A DNA stretch of 38,538 nt from an uncultured bacterium (GCA_948469375.1 CAOKLO010000030.1:1-38538), one strand, 5' to 3'; counted from the first letter of the stretch, positions 25,299 to 33,579 are shown. The notes: a model not told the origin generated them from the sequence alone. Numbers and translations: made by a program.

Positions 25299-27548
25299 AT
25301 GAAAGTCATCCACCTCATCAGCGGCGGCGACACCGGCGGCGCGAAAACCCACGTTCACTCCCTGCTCCAGGGCTTGAACCAGCACATTCAGGCCGACATG
25401 GTTTGCTTTACCGACGGCCCCTTCACCCAGGAGGCCCGGGCGCTGGGTATCCATGTGGACGTGATGGCCGGCCGCAATCCCCTGTCCGCGCTGAAGCCTC
25501 TGCGGGAGAAAATCGCCCGGGATGGCTACGATATCATCCACTGCCACGGCGCCCGGGGCAACCTGATGGGCGCGCTGCTGCGCAAGTCAACCGGCCTGCC
25601 CGTGGTCACCACCGTCCACTCCGACCCAAAGCTGGACTATATGGGCCGCCCCCTGTCCGCGCTGACCTATGGCAATCTCAACGCCTGGGCCCTGCGGCGC
25701 ATCCCCTATAAAATCGGCGTGTCCGACGCCATGGGCAACCTACTCATCAGCCGGGGCTTTGACCCCCAGCAGATGTTCGCCATCTACAACGGGATCGACT
25801 TCACCCCCCGTGCCCCCAGCCTGACCCGCCGGGAATTTTTGGACAGCCTGGGGCTGGATTGGCCGGACGGCGTGGTCATCGCGGGCATCGCCGCACGGCT
25901 GAATCCAGTCAAGGACATGGGCACCCTGCTGCGGGGCTTCGCCATCGCCCACAAAACCCAGCCCCAGCTGCGCCTCATCATCGCCGGAGAGGGGCAGGAC
26001 GAGGCCATGTTAAAGGAGCTGGCCAACCAGCTGGGCGTGACAAATGAGGTTTGCTTTGCCGGGTGGCTCACCGACACCGACAGCTTTTACAACGCCCTGG
26101 ACATCAACACCCTTACCTCTTTGTCCGAGACCTTCCCCTACGCCCTCACCGAGGGGGCGCGGTTTGCCCTGCCCACCGTGGCCAGCCAGGTGGGCGGCGT
26201 GCCCTTCCTCATCCAGAGCCATGTCACCGGCCTGCTGTTTCAGCCCCGGGACCACGAGGCCCTGGGCCGCCACTTGGCCGCCTTGGCTGGGGACGCAGAC
26301 CTGCGCCGCCGTCTGGGGAGCCAGCTGCTGGAGAAGGGCCGGACCGAGTTTTCCATCAAGAGCACCATCTACCGTCAGCTGGCCATTTACAACGCCATTC
26401 TCCGGCGCCAGAAGCGGAAGGTCCAGCGCAGACGGGACGGCGTGGTGATCTGCGGAGCCTACGGCCGGGGCAACGCCGGAGACGAGGCCATTTTGACCGC
26501 CCTTGTCACCGAAATGCGGACCCTGGACCCAGACCTGCCCATCTGGATCATGACCCGAAAGCCCAAAACCACCCGCCTGCGCCACCGGGTGGGGGCCGTT
26601 TATACGTTTAACCTCCCCGCTTTTTGCGGCAAAATGGCGAAAAGCACGCTGTATATCAACGGCGGCGGCTCCCTGGTTCAGGACGTGACCAGCCACCGCT
26701 CCCTGTGGTTCTACCTGTTCACCCTGTCCGCCGCCAAGCGGCTGGGCTGCAAGGTGATGATGTACGGCTGCGGCATCGGCCCCATCCGCACACCCCGGAA
26801 CCGCCGCAAAACCGGGCGGGTCATCGACCGTTTTGTGGACAGCATCACCACCCGGGACAGCGCCTCCATCGACGAGCTGCGGGCTCTGGGCGTCAGCCGT
26901 CCCCAGGTGGTTTTGGCGGCGGACCCCGCCGTCACCCTCCCCGCCGCGCCGCCCCAGGCGGCGGACGCTCTGCTGGAGGAAATCGGCCTCCACCCTCAGA
27001 AGGGGGAGCGCTATCTGGGGGTCACCGTCCGGCCCTGGCCGGGGTTTGACGACAAGGCGTCCGCCTTCGCCGCCGCGGTGGACTACGCCTATCAGCGCTA
27101 TGACCTCATCCCCGTGTTCATCCCCATCGAGGGCAGGCCGGACGCCGCCGCCGCTCAAAAGGTGGCCGCGCACCTCCAATACGCTCCCGCCAACCTCTTA
27201 ACCTCCTGCCCCAGTACGGAGCTGGCCATCGCCCTGTCCGCCCGGATGGATGTGGCCCTGTCCATGCGCCTCCATGCCCTGATTTTTGCCGCCGTCCACG
27301 GCGTGCCCCTGGTGGGCGTGGTGTACGACCCCAAGGTCAGCGCCTTTTTGGACGACGCGGGCCAGGACCTTTACACCCAGCTGGACCAGGTCACGCCGGA
27401 GCTGCTGTGCGCTTTGGTGGACGCCGCCGCAGCCCGTCGTCAGGACAGTCAGGCGCTGGCGGAAAAAACCGCCCGGCTCATCCGGCTGGAGCGGGAGAAC
27501 AGCCGGACCGCAGCCCGGCTGCTGACCGGTTTGGAGGTTGACCCATGA
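25299..27548 (+). CDS. csaB: Fused GT4 glycosyltransferase - CsaB polysaccharide pyruvyltransferase
   Basis: A 749-aa fusion. Residues 1 to about 375 are a GT-B glycosyltransferase of family 4: N-terminal GGDTGGAKTHV, IYNGIDF at the domain junction, then GIAARLNPVKDMGTLL and the nucleotide-sugar loop SLSETFPYALTEGARFALP. Residues about 380-745 are a CsaB-type pyruvyltransferase: ICGAYGRGNAGDEAIL, INGGGSLVQDVTS, MMYGCGIGPI, TRDSASIDELRALGV, and MRLHALIFAAVHGVPLVGVV near the end. CsaB adds ketal pyruvate to secondary wall polymer, creating the ligand for SLH domains. Met 25299 was chosen because GGGAGG lies 6 nt upstream and the Rossmann fold begins at once. The next gene overlaps by ATGA. The fusion presumably couples building and pyruvylating the repeat unit. 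Confidence 0.93.
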   Translation: MKVIHLISGGDTGGAKTHVHSLLQGLNQHIQADMVCFTDGPFTQEARALGIHVDVMAGRNPLSALKPLREKIARDGYDIIHCHGARGNLMGALLRKSTGLPVVTTVHSDPKLDYMGRPLSALTYGNLNAWALRRIPYKIGVSDAMGNLLISRGFDPQQMFAIYNGIDFTPRAPSLTRREFLDSLGLDWPDGVVIAGIAARLNPVKDMGTLLRGFAIAHKTQPQLRLIIAGEGQDEAMLKELANQLGVTNEVCFAGWLTDTDSFYNALDINTLTSLSETFPYALTEGARFALPTVASQVGGVPFLIQSHVTGLLFQPRDHEALGRHLAALAGDADLRRRLGSQLLEKGRTEFSIKSTIYRQLAIYNAILRRQKRKVQRRRDGVVICGAYGRGNAGDEAILTALVTEMRTLDPDLPIWIMTRKPKTTRLRHRVGAVYTFNLPAFCGKMAKSTLYINGGGSLVQDVTSHRSLWFYLFTLSAAKRLGCKVMMYGCGIGPIRTPRNRRKTGRVIDRFVDSITTRDSASIDELRALGVSRPQVVLAADPAVTLPAAPPQAADALLEEIGLHPQKGERYLGVTVRPWPGFDDKASAFAAAVDYAYQRYDLIPVFIPIEGRPDAAAAQKVAAHLQYAPANLLTSCPSTELAIALSARMDVALSMRLHALIFAAVHGVPLVGVVYDPKVSAFLDDAGQDLYTQLDQVTPELLCALVDAAAARRQDSQALAEKTARLIRLERENSRTAARLLTGLEVDP

Positions 27549-28624
27549 AGCAGATCGTTTGCCTGGCCCACAAGCCCTGGCGGGCCCGCCCGGACCGCAC
27601 CCAGCAGCTGCTGGCCCGTCTGGGAAACGCGCAGATTTTGTTCTTCGAGCCCGCCCCCAAAAAAGGCGCGCCCATGCCCGAGCAGGGCCGCCGGGTGCGC
27701 GCCCACATCACCGTATACACCCTGCCCACCCCCCTGCCCTACCCGGAGGATACCTCCGTGCTCCAGCGGCGCAGGCTGGACAAGGCGTCGGATTTCATTC
27801 AGGAGATGATGGACAAGCACCACTTCCGTGAGCCGCTGCTGTGGTGCTCCTCCCCCCTTCACGCCCAATTTTTGGACAAGCTGGCTTACCGGGGTGTGGT
27901 ATACGACTGCCAATACTTCTGGAACGAGAACTTCCTGGACTGGGAAAGCGACCTGACCCGCAACGCCGACGTGGTGTTCGCCGCCTCCTTTGGCCTGACC
28001 CGGCGGCTGTCCCCCTACAGCGACAACATCGCTTTGCTGCCCAACGGGGTCAATCCGGTGCTGTTCCAGCAGAAGCAGCGGACCATCCCGCCCGAGCTGG
28101 CCGGCCTCCCCGGACAGCGGGTGCTGGGACGGCTGGGCAGCGTCACCGGGCAGGTGGACCTGGAGCCCCTGCTATACCTGGCCCGGCACCGGCCGGAGTG
28201 GACCTTTGTGCTCATGGGCCGGGTGACCCGGCCCGCAGCGGAGCAGCTGCGGGGGCAGGACAATATCGTGCTCACCGGGGCCGTCAACCCCCTGGACGTG
28301 CCTGACTACCTGTACCGTTGCGACCTGCTGTTCGACCTGGTCCGCTTTGACCGCCCTGGAAGCGACGTGGTGCCCAGCCGGGTCTATGAGTACCTGGCCA
28401 CGGGACGGCCCATCGTCACCGTGCTGGACCCCAGCGTGCCCGACGCCATCCCGGAGCTGATCTCCACTGCCTATGACGGCCCGGGCTTCCTGCGCCGGTG
28501 CAAGGCGGCCCTTGGGGAGGACCCCTCCCTCCCCCGGCGGCGGCGGGAGCTGGCCCGGCAGTCCTCCTGGACCAGCCGCGCCGCGCAGGTGTCCACCATT
28601 CTGGAGGCCACCGGGCTGTTTTGA
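27545..28624 (+). CDS. Glycosyltransferase, GT-B fold
   Basis: A 359-aa cytoplasmic transferase. The N-terminal half is divergent (starting MKQIVCLAHKPWRARPDRTQ), with LLWCSSPLHAQFL and GVVYDCQYFWNEN. The C-terminal half is clearer: ADVVFAASFGLTRRL, LLPNGVNPVLF (domain junction), LGRLGSVTGQVDLEPL, VLTGAVNPLDVPDYLYRCD and VPSRVYEYLATGRPIV (sugar-nucleotide loop). This pattern occurs in GT1/GT4-type enzymes of exopolysaccharide pathways. Its start overlaps the stop of the glycosyltransferase-CsaB gene, so it acts in the same wall-polymer pathway. The sugar and acceptor cannot be told from sequence. Confidence 0.85.
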   Translation: MKQIVCLAHKPWRARPDRTQQLLARLGNAQILFFEPAPKKGAPMPEQGRRVRAHITVYTLPTPLPYPEDTSVLQRRRLDKASDFIQEMMDKHHFREPLLWCSSPLHAQFLDKLAYRGVVYDCQYFWNENFLDWESDLTRNADVVFAASFGLTRRLSPYSDNIALLPNGVNPVLFQQKQRTIPPELAGLPGQRVLGRLGSVTGQVDLEPLLYLARHRPEWTFVLMGRVTRPAAEQLRGQDNIVLTGAVNPLDVPDYLYRCDLLFDLVRFDRPGSDVVPSRVYEYLATGRPIVTVLDPSVPDAIPELISTAYDGPGFLRRCKAALGEDPSLPRRRRELARQSSWTSRAAQVSTILEATGLF

Positions 28625-28679
28625 GGTTTTCGCCATTGACAGCCCTTCCCCGCCGCAGCGGATTGTATAAGCCTACGAA

Positions 28680-28713
28680 AATGGGAAAAGCCCTTGATTT
28701 CCCGTTCTTTTTT
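28680..28713 (+). terminator. Probable terminator of the glycosyltransferase operon
   Basis: A 9-bp stem (28680-28688 / 28698-28706) with a 9-nt loop is followed by TTTTTT. It overlaps the -35 element of the purine operon promoter. Confidence 0.55.
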
Positions 28714-28722
28714 AGCTAAAAT
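28694..28722 (+). promoter_or_regulatory. Sigma-A promoter of the purine operon
   Basis: TTGATT (28694-28699) and TAAAAT (28717-28722) are 17 bp apart. Transcription would start near 28730, giving a leader of about 160 nt before purE. No PurR-box-like repeat was recognised around it. Confidence 0.6.
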
Positions 28723-28747
28723 AGACTTAACTATTTGGAAATGAGGT

Positions 28748-28871
28748 GCCTGCATTGGAGCGTTTCTGTCGTGTCCGTCCGGGTTTCCGTCTCCAGGGCA
28801 TCATTGCGCCCAAATACTGAACTTGAGCAAAGCAGGCTGCCCGCTTATGCGCGGCGGCCTGTTTCATTTTT
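28748..28871 (+). promoter_or_regulatory. Candidate riboswitch/attenuator in the purE leader
   Basis: A terminator-like hairpin (12-bp stem 28833-28844 / 28849-28861 with one bulge and a 4-nt loop, then TTTCATTTTT) sits just before the purE ribosome binding site. Its 5' strand overlaps GCAGGC (28832-28837), which can instead pair with GCCTGC (28748-28753). That alternative stem would enclose two smaller stems (28756-28760 / 28791-28795 and 28796-28799 / 28808-28811), a three-way junction. The two states exclude each other, so forming the long-range stem would prevent termination and switch purE on. It does not match the purine (guanine/adenine) or ykkC/PRPP consensus as I know them. Pairings were found by eye. 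Confidence 0.5.
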
Positions 28872-28889
28872 CCAAAGGAGGACTCAAGC

Positions 28890-29384
28890 ATGAAAAAAGT
28901 CGCCGTCATCATGGGCTCCGACTCCGACTGGCCGGTGGTCAAGGGGGCCTGCGCCCAGCTCAAAGAGTTCGGCATTCCCTATGAGGCCCATATTTTAAGC
29001 GCCCACCGCACCCCCGCCGCCGCAGCCGAGTTCGCCAAAAGCGCCCGCGCCAACGGCTTCGGCGTGCTGATCTGCGCAGCGGGCATGGCCGCTCACCTGG
29101 CCGGGGCCTTCGCCGGGAACTCCACCCTGCCCGTCATCGGCATCCCCATGAAGGGCGGGGCCATGGACGGGCTGGACGCCCTGCTGGCCACCGTTCAAAT
29201 GCCCAGCGGCATTCCCGTGGCCACCGTGGCCATCAACGGGGCCAAAAACGCCGCCGTGCTGGCGGCCCAGATTCTGGCGGTGTCCGACGACGCGCTGGCG
29301 GCCAAGCTGGACGCCGCCCGAGAGAAGATGGCCGCGCAGATTTCTGAGAAGGAGGCCAAGCTCCAGAAGGAACTGGAGACATGA
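28890..29384 (+). CDS. purE: N5-carboxyaminoimidazole ribonucleotide mutase
   Basis: A 164-aa enzyme of de novo purine synthesis that makes CAIR. The signature residues are clear: MGSDSDWPVV at the N-terminus, then EAHILSAHRTP, CAAGMAAHLAGA, GIPMKGGAMDGLDALLATVQMPSGIPVATVAINGA-type active-site loops, and a charged C-terminal helix. Length is normal for class I/II PurE. No purK is adjacent; AIR carboxylation partner genes, if any, lie elsewhere. AAAGGAGG precedes the ATG. It is the first gene of the purine operon and follows the attenuator-like leader. Its stop codon overlaps the ATG of the next small frame. Confidence 0.97.
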   Translation: MKKVAVIMGSDSDWPVVKGACAQLKEFGIPYEAHILSAHRTPAAAAEFAKSARANGFGVLICAAGMAAHLAGAFAGNSTLPVIGIPMKGGAMDGLDALLATVQMPSGIPVATVAINGAKNAAVLAAQILAVSDDALAAKLDAAREKMAAQISEKEAKLQKELET

Positions 29385-29649
29385 GCCGAAAGGAAGAGCG
29401 GCGTCAATTTTACAGACTGTACGCCGATGTCGCCCGGGCATACCTCAAAAGCAAAAAAGTCCCCGTTACCACCTGAAAAAAGTCAGTGATATGGATGACA
29501 AACAGGTAATCCAGACTTGCCGCTTCTGGTATGAGCACAACAATCTGGTGGAGGATTTCCAGGCATTTCAATCGCTTTATTTTTCCCAGCATCAGGAAGA
29601 ATATCTGACAGTCTACCCAGTCAACAGAAAGGATGATAGCAATGAATAA
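29381..29649 (+). pseudogene. Small frameshifted gene between purE and purC
   Basis: ATG at 29381 overlaps the purE stop (ATGA) and opens a 31-codon frame, MSRKEERRQFYRLYADVARA..., closed by TGA at 29474. The -1 frame is open from the run of six As (29453-29458) to TAA at 29647, reading SPRYHLKKVSDMDDKQ, then CRFWYEHNNLVEDFQAFQSL, then [14 protein letters not shown]. That stop again overlaps the next start (purC, 29642). Joined across the A-run it would be a protein of about 88 aa with coding-like composition and coupling at both ends. Either a one-base deletion in the A-run killed it, or a -1 shift at C-AAA-AAA produces it. Family not recognised. It could also be a sequencing error in a homopolymer. 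Confidence 0.6.
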
Positions 29650-30352
29650 GATCGAGCAGCTCTATGAGGGCAAAGCCAAGAAAGTATTTTCCACCGAGGA
29701 CCCCAACGTGGTCATCGTGTCCTATAAGGACGACGCCACCGCCTTTGACGGGCTGAAAAAGGGCACCATTACCGGCAAGGGCGCCATCAACAACCAGATG
29801 ACCAACTTCCTCATGCAGCAGCTGGAGAAAGCGGGGGTTCCCACCCACTTTGTGGAGGAGCTGAATGAGCGTGAGACCGCCGTAAAGAAGGTGGACATCG
29901 TCCCCCTGGAGGTCATCATCCGCAACATCTCCGCCGGGTCCTTTGCCAAGCGCTACGGCGTGGAGGAGGGCATCGTGTTCGACGCACCCACGGTGGAGTT
30001 TTCTTACAAGAACGACGATTTGCACGATCCTCTCATCAACGACCACCACGCCGTGGCCCTGAAGCTGGCCACCTGGGAGGAGATCGCGCTCATCAAGAAG
30101 TACGCCTTCCAGGTCAACGACTTCCTCAAGGCGGAGCTTGCCGCCTGCGGCGTCACCCTGGTGGACTTCAAGCTGGAGTTCGGCAAGACCAGCCACGGGA
30201 CCATCGTGCTGGCCGACGAGATCTCTCCCGACACCTGCCGCTTCTGGGATTCCAAGACCGGCGAGAAGCTGGACAAGGACCGTTTCCGCCGGGACCTGGG
30301 CAACGTGGAGGGGGCTTACCAGGAGATGAGCCGCCGCCTCATGGGGAAATAA
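29642..30352 (+). CDS. purC: Phosphoribosylaminoimidazole-succinocarboxamide synthase (SAICAR synthetase)
   Basis: A 236-aa ligase joining CAIR and aspartate with ATP. Family motifs run from [16 protein letters not shown] (nucleotide-binding hairpin) through [46 protein letters not shown] and DPLINDHHA to [10 protein letters not shown] and [15 protein letters not shown]. Length is typical. I prefer Met 29642 over 29633 because AAAGGA lies 8 nt before it and the N-terminal motif begins there. The small upstream gene ends inside the first codons. The purF gene starts 3 bp after the stop. Confidence 0.97.
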   Translation: MNKIEQLYEGKAKKVFSTEDPNVVIVSYKDDATAFDGLKKGTITGKGAINNQMTNFLMQQLEKAGVPTHFVEELNERETAVKKVDIVPLEVIIRNISAGSFAKRYGVEEGIVFDAPTVEFSYKNDDLHDPLINDHHAVALKLATWEEIALIKKYAFQVNDFLKAELAACGVTLVDFKLEFGKTSHGTIVLADEISPDTCRFWDSKTGEKLDKDRFRRDLGNVEGAYQEMSRRLMGK

Positions 30353-30355
30353 GCG

Positions 30356-31777
30356 ATGGGCGGATTTTTTGGCGCGATTTCCAAGCGCGACGTCACCCTT
30401 GACATCTTCTTCGGCGTGGACTACCACTCCCACTTGGGTACCCGCCGGGGCGGCATGATTATCTACGACCAGCAAGACGGCTTTCAGCGGCAGATTCATT
30501 CCATCGAGAATACCCCCTTCCGCACCAAGTTCGAGAAGGATCTGACGGAATTCCACGGCTGTTCCGGCATCGGCTGCATCAGCGACACCGACCCTCAGCC
30601 CCTGCTGGTGCGCTCCCACCTGGGGCTGTACGCCATCTCCACCGTGGGCATCATCAACAACGACGAGGAGCTGGTGGAGGACTACTTCAACGGCCACGCC
30701 CGGCAGTTCATGGCCATGAGCTCGGGCAAGGTGAACGCCTGCGAGCTCACCGCCGCTTTGATCAACCAGAAGGACTCGCTGGTGGAGGGCATCCGGTACG
30801 CCCAGCAGGTCATCGACGGCTCGTCCACCATCCTCATCCTCACCCCCGACGGCATCGTGGCCGCCCGGGACAAGCTGGGCCGCCTGCCGGTGCTGATCGG
30901 GCAGAACAGCGAGGGCTGCTGCGTGTCCTTTGAATCCTTCGCCTGCACCAAGATCGGCTATGACAACGCCTACGAGCTGGGCCCCGGCGAGATCGTCCGG
31001 GTCACCGCCGACGGCTGGGAGACCCTGGCCCCCGCCGGGGACAAGATGCGCATCTGCGCCTTTTTGTGGACCTACTACGGCTACCCCAACTCCAACTACG
31101 AGGGGCAGAACGTGGAGGTCATGCGCTGCCGCAACGGCGAGATCATGGCCCGCTCGGAAAAGGCGGCGGGCGGCCTGCCCGACGTGGACTGGGTGGCGGG
31201 CGTGCCCGACTCCGGCGTGCCCCACGCCATCGGCTACGCCAACGCCAGCGGCAAGCCCTTCGCCCGGCCCTTCGTGAAGTACACCCCCACCTGGCCCCGG
31301 TCCTTCATGCCCGCCTCCCAGGAGGTGCGCAACCAGGTGGCCAAGATGAAGCAGATCCCCGTCCCCGAGCTGATCCAGGGCAAAAAGCTTTTGTTCGTGG
31401 ACGACTCCATCGTCCGGGGCACCCAGCTGCGGGGGACGGTGGACTTCCTCTACGGCGCGGGGGCCAGGGAGGTCCATATGCGCTCCGCCTGCCCCCCCAT
31501 CATGTACGGCTGCAAGTTTTTGAACTTCTCCCGCAGCAACTCCGACATGGAGCTATTGGCCCGGAGCATCGTCCAGGAGCTGGAGGGTGACGAGGGCCAG
31601 GAGCACCTGGAGGAGTACGCTGACGGAACTACCCAGCGAGGGCAGTGTATGCTCAAGGCCATCTGCGACAAACTGGGCTTCGACTCCCTGGGCTACCAGT
31701 CCCTGGACGGCCTGCTGGAGGCCATCGGCATCGACCGGGACAAGGTGTGTACCTATTGCTGGACAGGTAAGGAATAA
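30356..31777 (+). CDS. purF: Amidophosphoribosyltransferase-like protein lacking the Cys nucleophile
   Basis: A 473-aa PurF homologue, first committed enzyme of purine synthesis. The C-terminal phosphoribosyltransferase domain is intact (PRPP loop LLFVDDSIVRGTQLRG; VAGVPDSGVPHAIGYA). The N-terminal class II glutaminase fold is recognisable but begins MGGFFGAISKRD, where classical PurF has MCGVFG or a propeptide followed by CGVFG: the catalytic Cys is Gly. Upstream sequence offers no alternative start, since purC ends 3 bp before. Yet the four cysteines aligning with the [4Fe-4S] ligands of B. subtilis PurF are kept: C234 (MRICAF), C386 (YGCKF), C465 and C468 (CTYCWTG). It likely uses free ammonia or another glutaminase (inference). 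It is the only PurF-like gene in this operon. Confidence 0.88.
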   Translation: MGGFFGAISKRDVTLDIFFGVDYHSHLGTRRGGMIIYDQQDGFQRQIHSIENTPFRTKFEKDLTEFHGCSGIGCISDTDPQPLLVRSHLGLYAISTVGIINNDEELVEDYFNGHARQFMAMSSGKVNACELTAALINQKDSLVEGIRYAQQVIDGSSTILILTPDGIVAARDKLGRLPVLIGQNSEGCCVSFESFACTKIGYDNAYELGPGEIVRVTADGWETLAPAGDKMRICAFLWTYYGYPNSNYEGQNVEVMRCRNGEIMARSEKAAGGLPDVDWVAGVPDSGVPHAIGYANASGKPFARPFVKYTPTWPRSFMPASQEVRNQVAKMKQIPVPELIQGKKLLFVDDSIVRGTQLRGTVDFLYGAGAREVHMRSACPPIMYGCKFLNFSRSNSDMELLARSIVQELEGDEGQEHLEEYADGTTQRGQCMLKAICDKLGFDSLGYQSLDGLLEAIGIDRDKVCTYCWTGKE

Positions 31778-31882
31778 GTGCGTCCGAGCCGTCGTCCCTT
31801 TGCCAAACCGAAGCCCAGCGAAGCGGGAGCCGAGCGGACTTTGCGGTGACGCGGCGAGGCGCAGCTGCATGGAGGTCATATA

Positions 31883-32920
31883 ATGAACAACTCACATTCA
31901 AAATCCTACGCCGCTGCGGGCGTGGACATTGAGGCCGGGTACAAGGGCGTCCAGCTCATGCAAAAGCATGTGGCGCGCACCATGATCCCCGGCGTGGTCA
32001 GCGGCATCGGCGGCTTCGGCGGGCTGTTCGCCCCGGACCTTGCCGGTATGAAGGAACCCATTCTGGTGTCCGGCACCGACGGCGTGGGCACTAAAATCCG
32101 GGTCGCTCAGCTTATGAACGAGCACAACACCATCGGCATCGACTGCGTGGCCATGTGCGTCAACGATATCGTATGCTGCGGCGCCAAGCCCCTGTTTTTT
32201 CTGGACTATATCGCCATCGGCAAGAACGACCCGGAAAAGGTGGCCTCCATCGTCTCCGGCGTGGCGGAGGGCTGCGTCCAGGCTGGCTGCGCCCTCATCG
32301 GCGGCGAGACCGCCGAGCATCCCGGCGTCATGGCCCCTGACGACTACGACCTGGCGGGCTTCGCCGTGGGCATTGTGGACAAGGAAAAGATGATCGAGCC
32401 CTCCATGGTGAAGGCCGGTGACGTCATCATTTCCCTGGGCTCCAACGGCCTGCACTCCAACGGCTTCTCCCTGGTGCGCAAGGTACTGGATATCGAGCAC
32501 GCCAAGCTGGACCAGTGGAGCGAGGAGCTGGGCGGCGAGTTGGGCGGTGTACTGCTTCAGCCCACCAAGATTTACGTCAAGCCCGTGCTGGCCGCCATGG
32601 AGGCCGCCCGGGTCCACGGCGTCAGCCACATCACCGGCGGCGGGTTCTACGAAAATATCCCCCGCTGCCTGCCCAAGGGAATGGCCGCCAAAATTGACAA
32701 GTCCGCCCTGTGGATCGACCCCATTTTCCGCATGATTCAGCGGGCGGGAGATATCCCTGAGCGGGATATGTTCAACACCTTCAACATGGGTGTCGGCATG
32801 GTGCTCATCGTGGACAAAAACGACGTGGACAAGGCCGAGGCCGCCCTCAACAGTCAGGGGCAGGGTATGCGCGTCATCGGCGAGGTGGTCTCCGGCGACG
32901 GAGGTGTGGAGCTGGTATGA
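31883..32920 (+). CDS. purM: Phosphoribosylformylglycinamidine cyclo-ligase (AIR synthetase)
   Basis: A 345-aa enzyme that closes the imidazole ring to give AIR. Landmarks: the N-terminal YAAAGVDIEAGYKGV, then GGFGGLFAPDL, VSGTDGVGTKIRVAQ, DCVAMCVNDIVCCGAKPLFFLDYIA, LIGGETAEHPGVM and the C-terminal HITGGGFYENIPRCLP and FNMGVGMVLIV. Length is normal. GGAGG lies 7 nt before the ATG. A 105-bp spacer without a gene or terminator separates it from purF, the longest gap within the operon up to this point apart from the frameshifted segment. Its stop overlaps the purN start (ATGA). Confidence 0.97.
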   Translation: MNNSHSKSYAAAGVDIEAGYKGVQLMQKHVARTMIPGVVSGIGGFGGLFAPDLAGMKEPILVSGTDGVGTKIRVAQLMNEHNTIGIDCVAMCVNDIVCCGAKPLFFLDYIAIGKNDPEKVASIVSGVAEGCVQAGCALIGGETAEHPGVMAPDDYDLAGFAVGIVDKEKMIEPSMVKAGDVIISLGSNGLHSNGFSLVRKVLDIEHAKLDQWSEELGGELGGVLLQPTKIYVKPVLAAMEAARVHGVSHITGGGFYENIPRCLPKGMAAKIDKSALWIDPIFRMIQRAGDIPERDMFNTFNMGVGMVLIVDKNDVDKAEAALNSQGQGMRVIGEVVSGDGGVELV

Positions 32921-33579
32921 GCGCCAAGCGCATCGCCGTGCTGGTCTCCGGCGGCGGGACCAACCTTCAGGCCCTCATCGACGCCCAGCGCCGGGGGGAG
33001 ATCGTCAATGGGGAGATCGCCGCCGTCATCGCCTCCAAGCCCGGGGCCTACGCCCTGGAGCGGGCCAGTCGGGCCGGCATCCCCGGCTACGTGGTGGCCC
33101 GGAAGGACTACCCCGACAGCCGGACCATGACCATGGCCCTGGTGGACAAGCTCAGATCGCTGGACATCGACCTGGTGGTGCTGGCCGGGTTCATGGTCAT
33201 CCTGACAGAGGAGATGGTGCGGGCCTACCCCAACGCCATTTTGAACGTCCACCCCGCCCTCATCCCCTCCTTCTGCGGCGAGGGGTACTACGGACTCCAC
33301 GTCCACGAGAAAGCGCTGGAATATGGAGTCAAGGTGTCCGGCGCCACCGTCCATTTCGTCAGCGAAGAGTGCGATGGTGGGCCCATCGTGCTGCAAAAGG
33401 CGGTGCCGGTAGAGGAAAGCGACACCTCGGAGTCCCTCCAGCGCCGCATCATGGAGCAGGCGGAGTGGGTGATCCTGCCCCGGGCGGTGTCCCTGTTCTG
33501 CCAGGGCCGCTTGAGGGTGGAGGGCCGCACCGTCCGGATTTTGAAGCCGCTGAATCTATCAAAGGAGTGTCTGCAATGA
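32917..33579 (+). CDS. purN: Phosphoribosylglycinamide formyltransferase (GAR transformylase)
   Basis: A 220-aa 10-formyl-THF-dependent enzyme. Motifs: IAVLVSGGGTNLQALIDA at the N-terminus, AGFMVILTEEMV, the active-site block ILNVHPALIPSFCGEGYYG with Asn and His, then GATVHFVSEECDGGPIVLQ with the catalytic Asp. It is slightly longer than E. coli PurN because of a basic C-terminal extension (RLRVEGRTVRILKPLN). The start overlaps purM and the stop overlaps the IMP cyclohydrolase gene, both as ATGA, so translation of the three is coupled. Confidence 0.96.
   Translation: MSAKRIAVLVSGGGTNLQALIDAQRRGEIVNGEIAAVIASKPGAYALERASRAGIPGYVVARKDYPDSRTMTMALVDKLRSLDIDLVVLAGFMVILTEEMVRAYPNAILNVHPALIPSFCGEGYYGLHVHEKALEYGVKVSGATVHFVSEECDGGPIVLQKAVPVEESDTSESLQRRIMEQAEWVILPRAVSLFCQGRLRVEGRTVRILKPLNLSKECLQ

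Noticed and set aside
28723-28889. Canonical purine riboswitch or PurR box before purE.
   Set aside because: The conserved loop-loop motifs and core of the purine aptamer, and the repeated PurR-box core, were not found by eye.
28741-28893. A 50-codon frame in the purE leader ending in an ATGA overlap with purE.
   Set aside because: There is no Shine-Dalgarno before its ATG, and its Ser/Arg/Val composition is that of non-coding GC-rich DNA. Kept only as an alternative explanation for the leader, not as a gene.
29621-31477. A 618-codon minus-strand frame opposite purC and purF (and similar long ones opposite the PBP, foldase and purD genes).
   Set aside because: Low-complexity Gly/His/Val/Leu composition typical of antisense frames at high GC; the plus-strand genes have unmistakable motifs.
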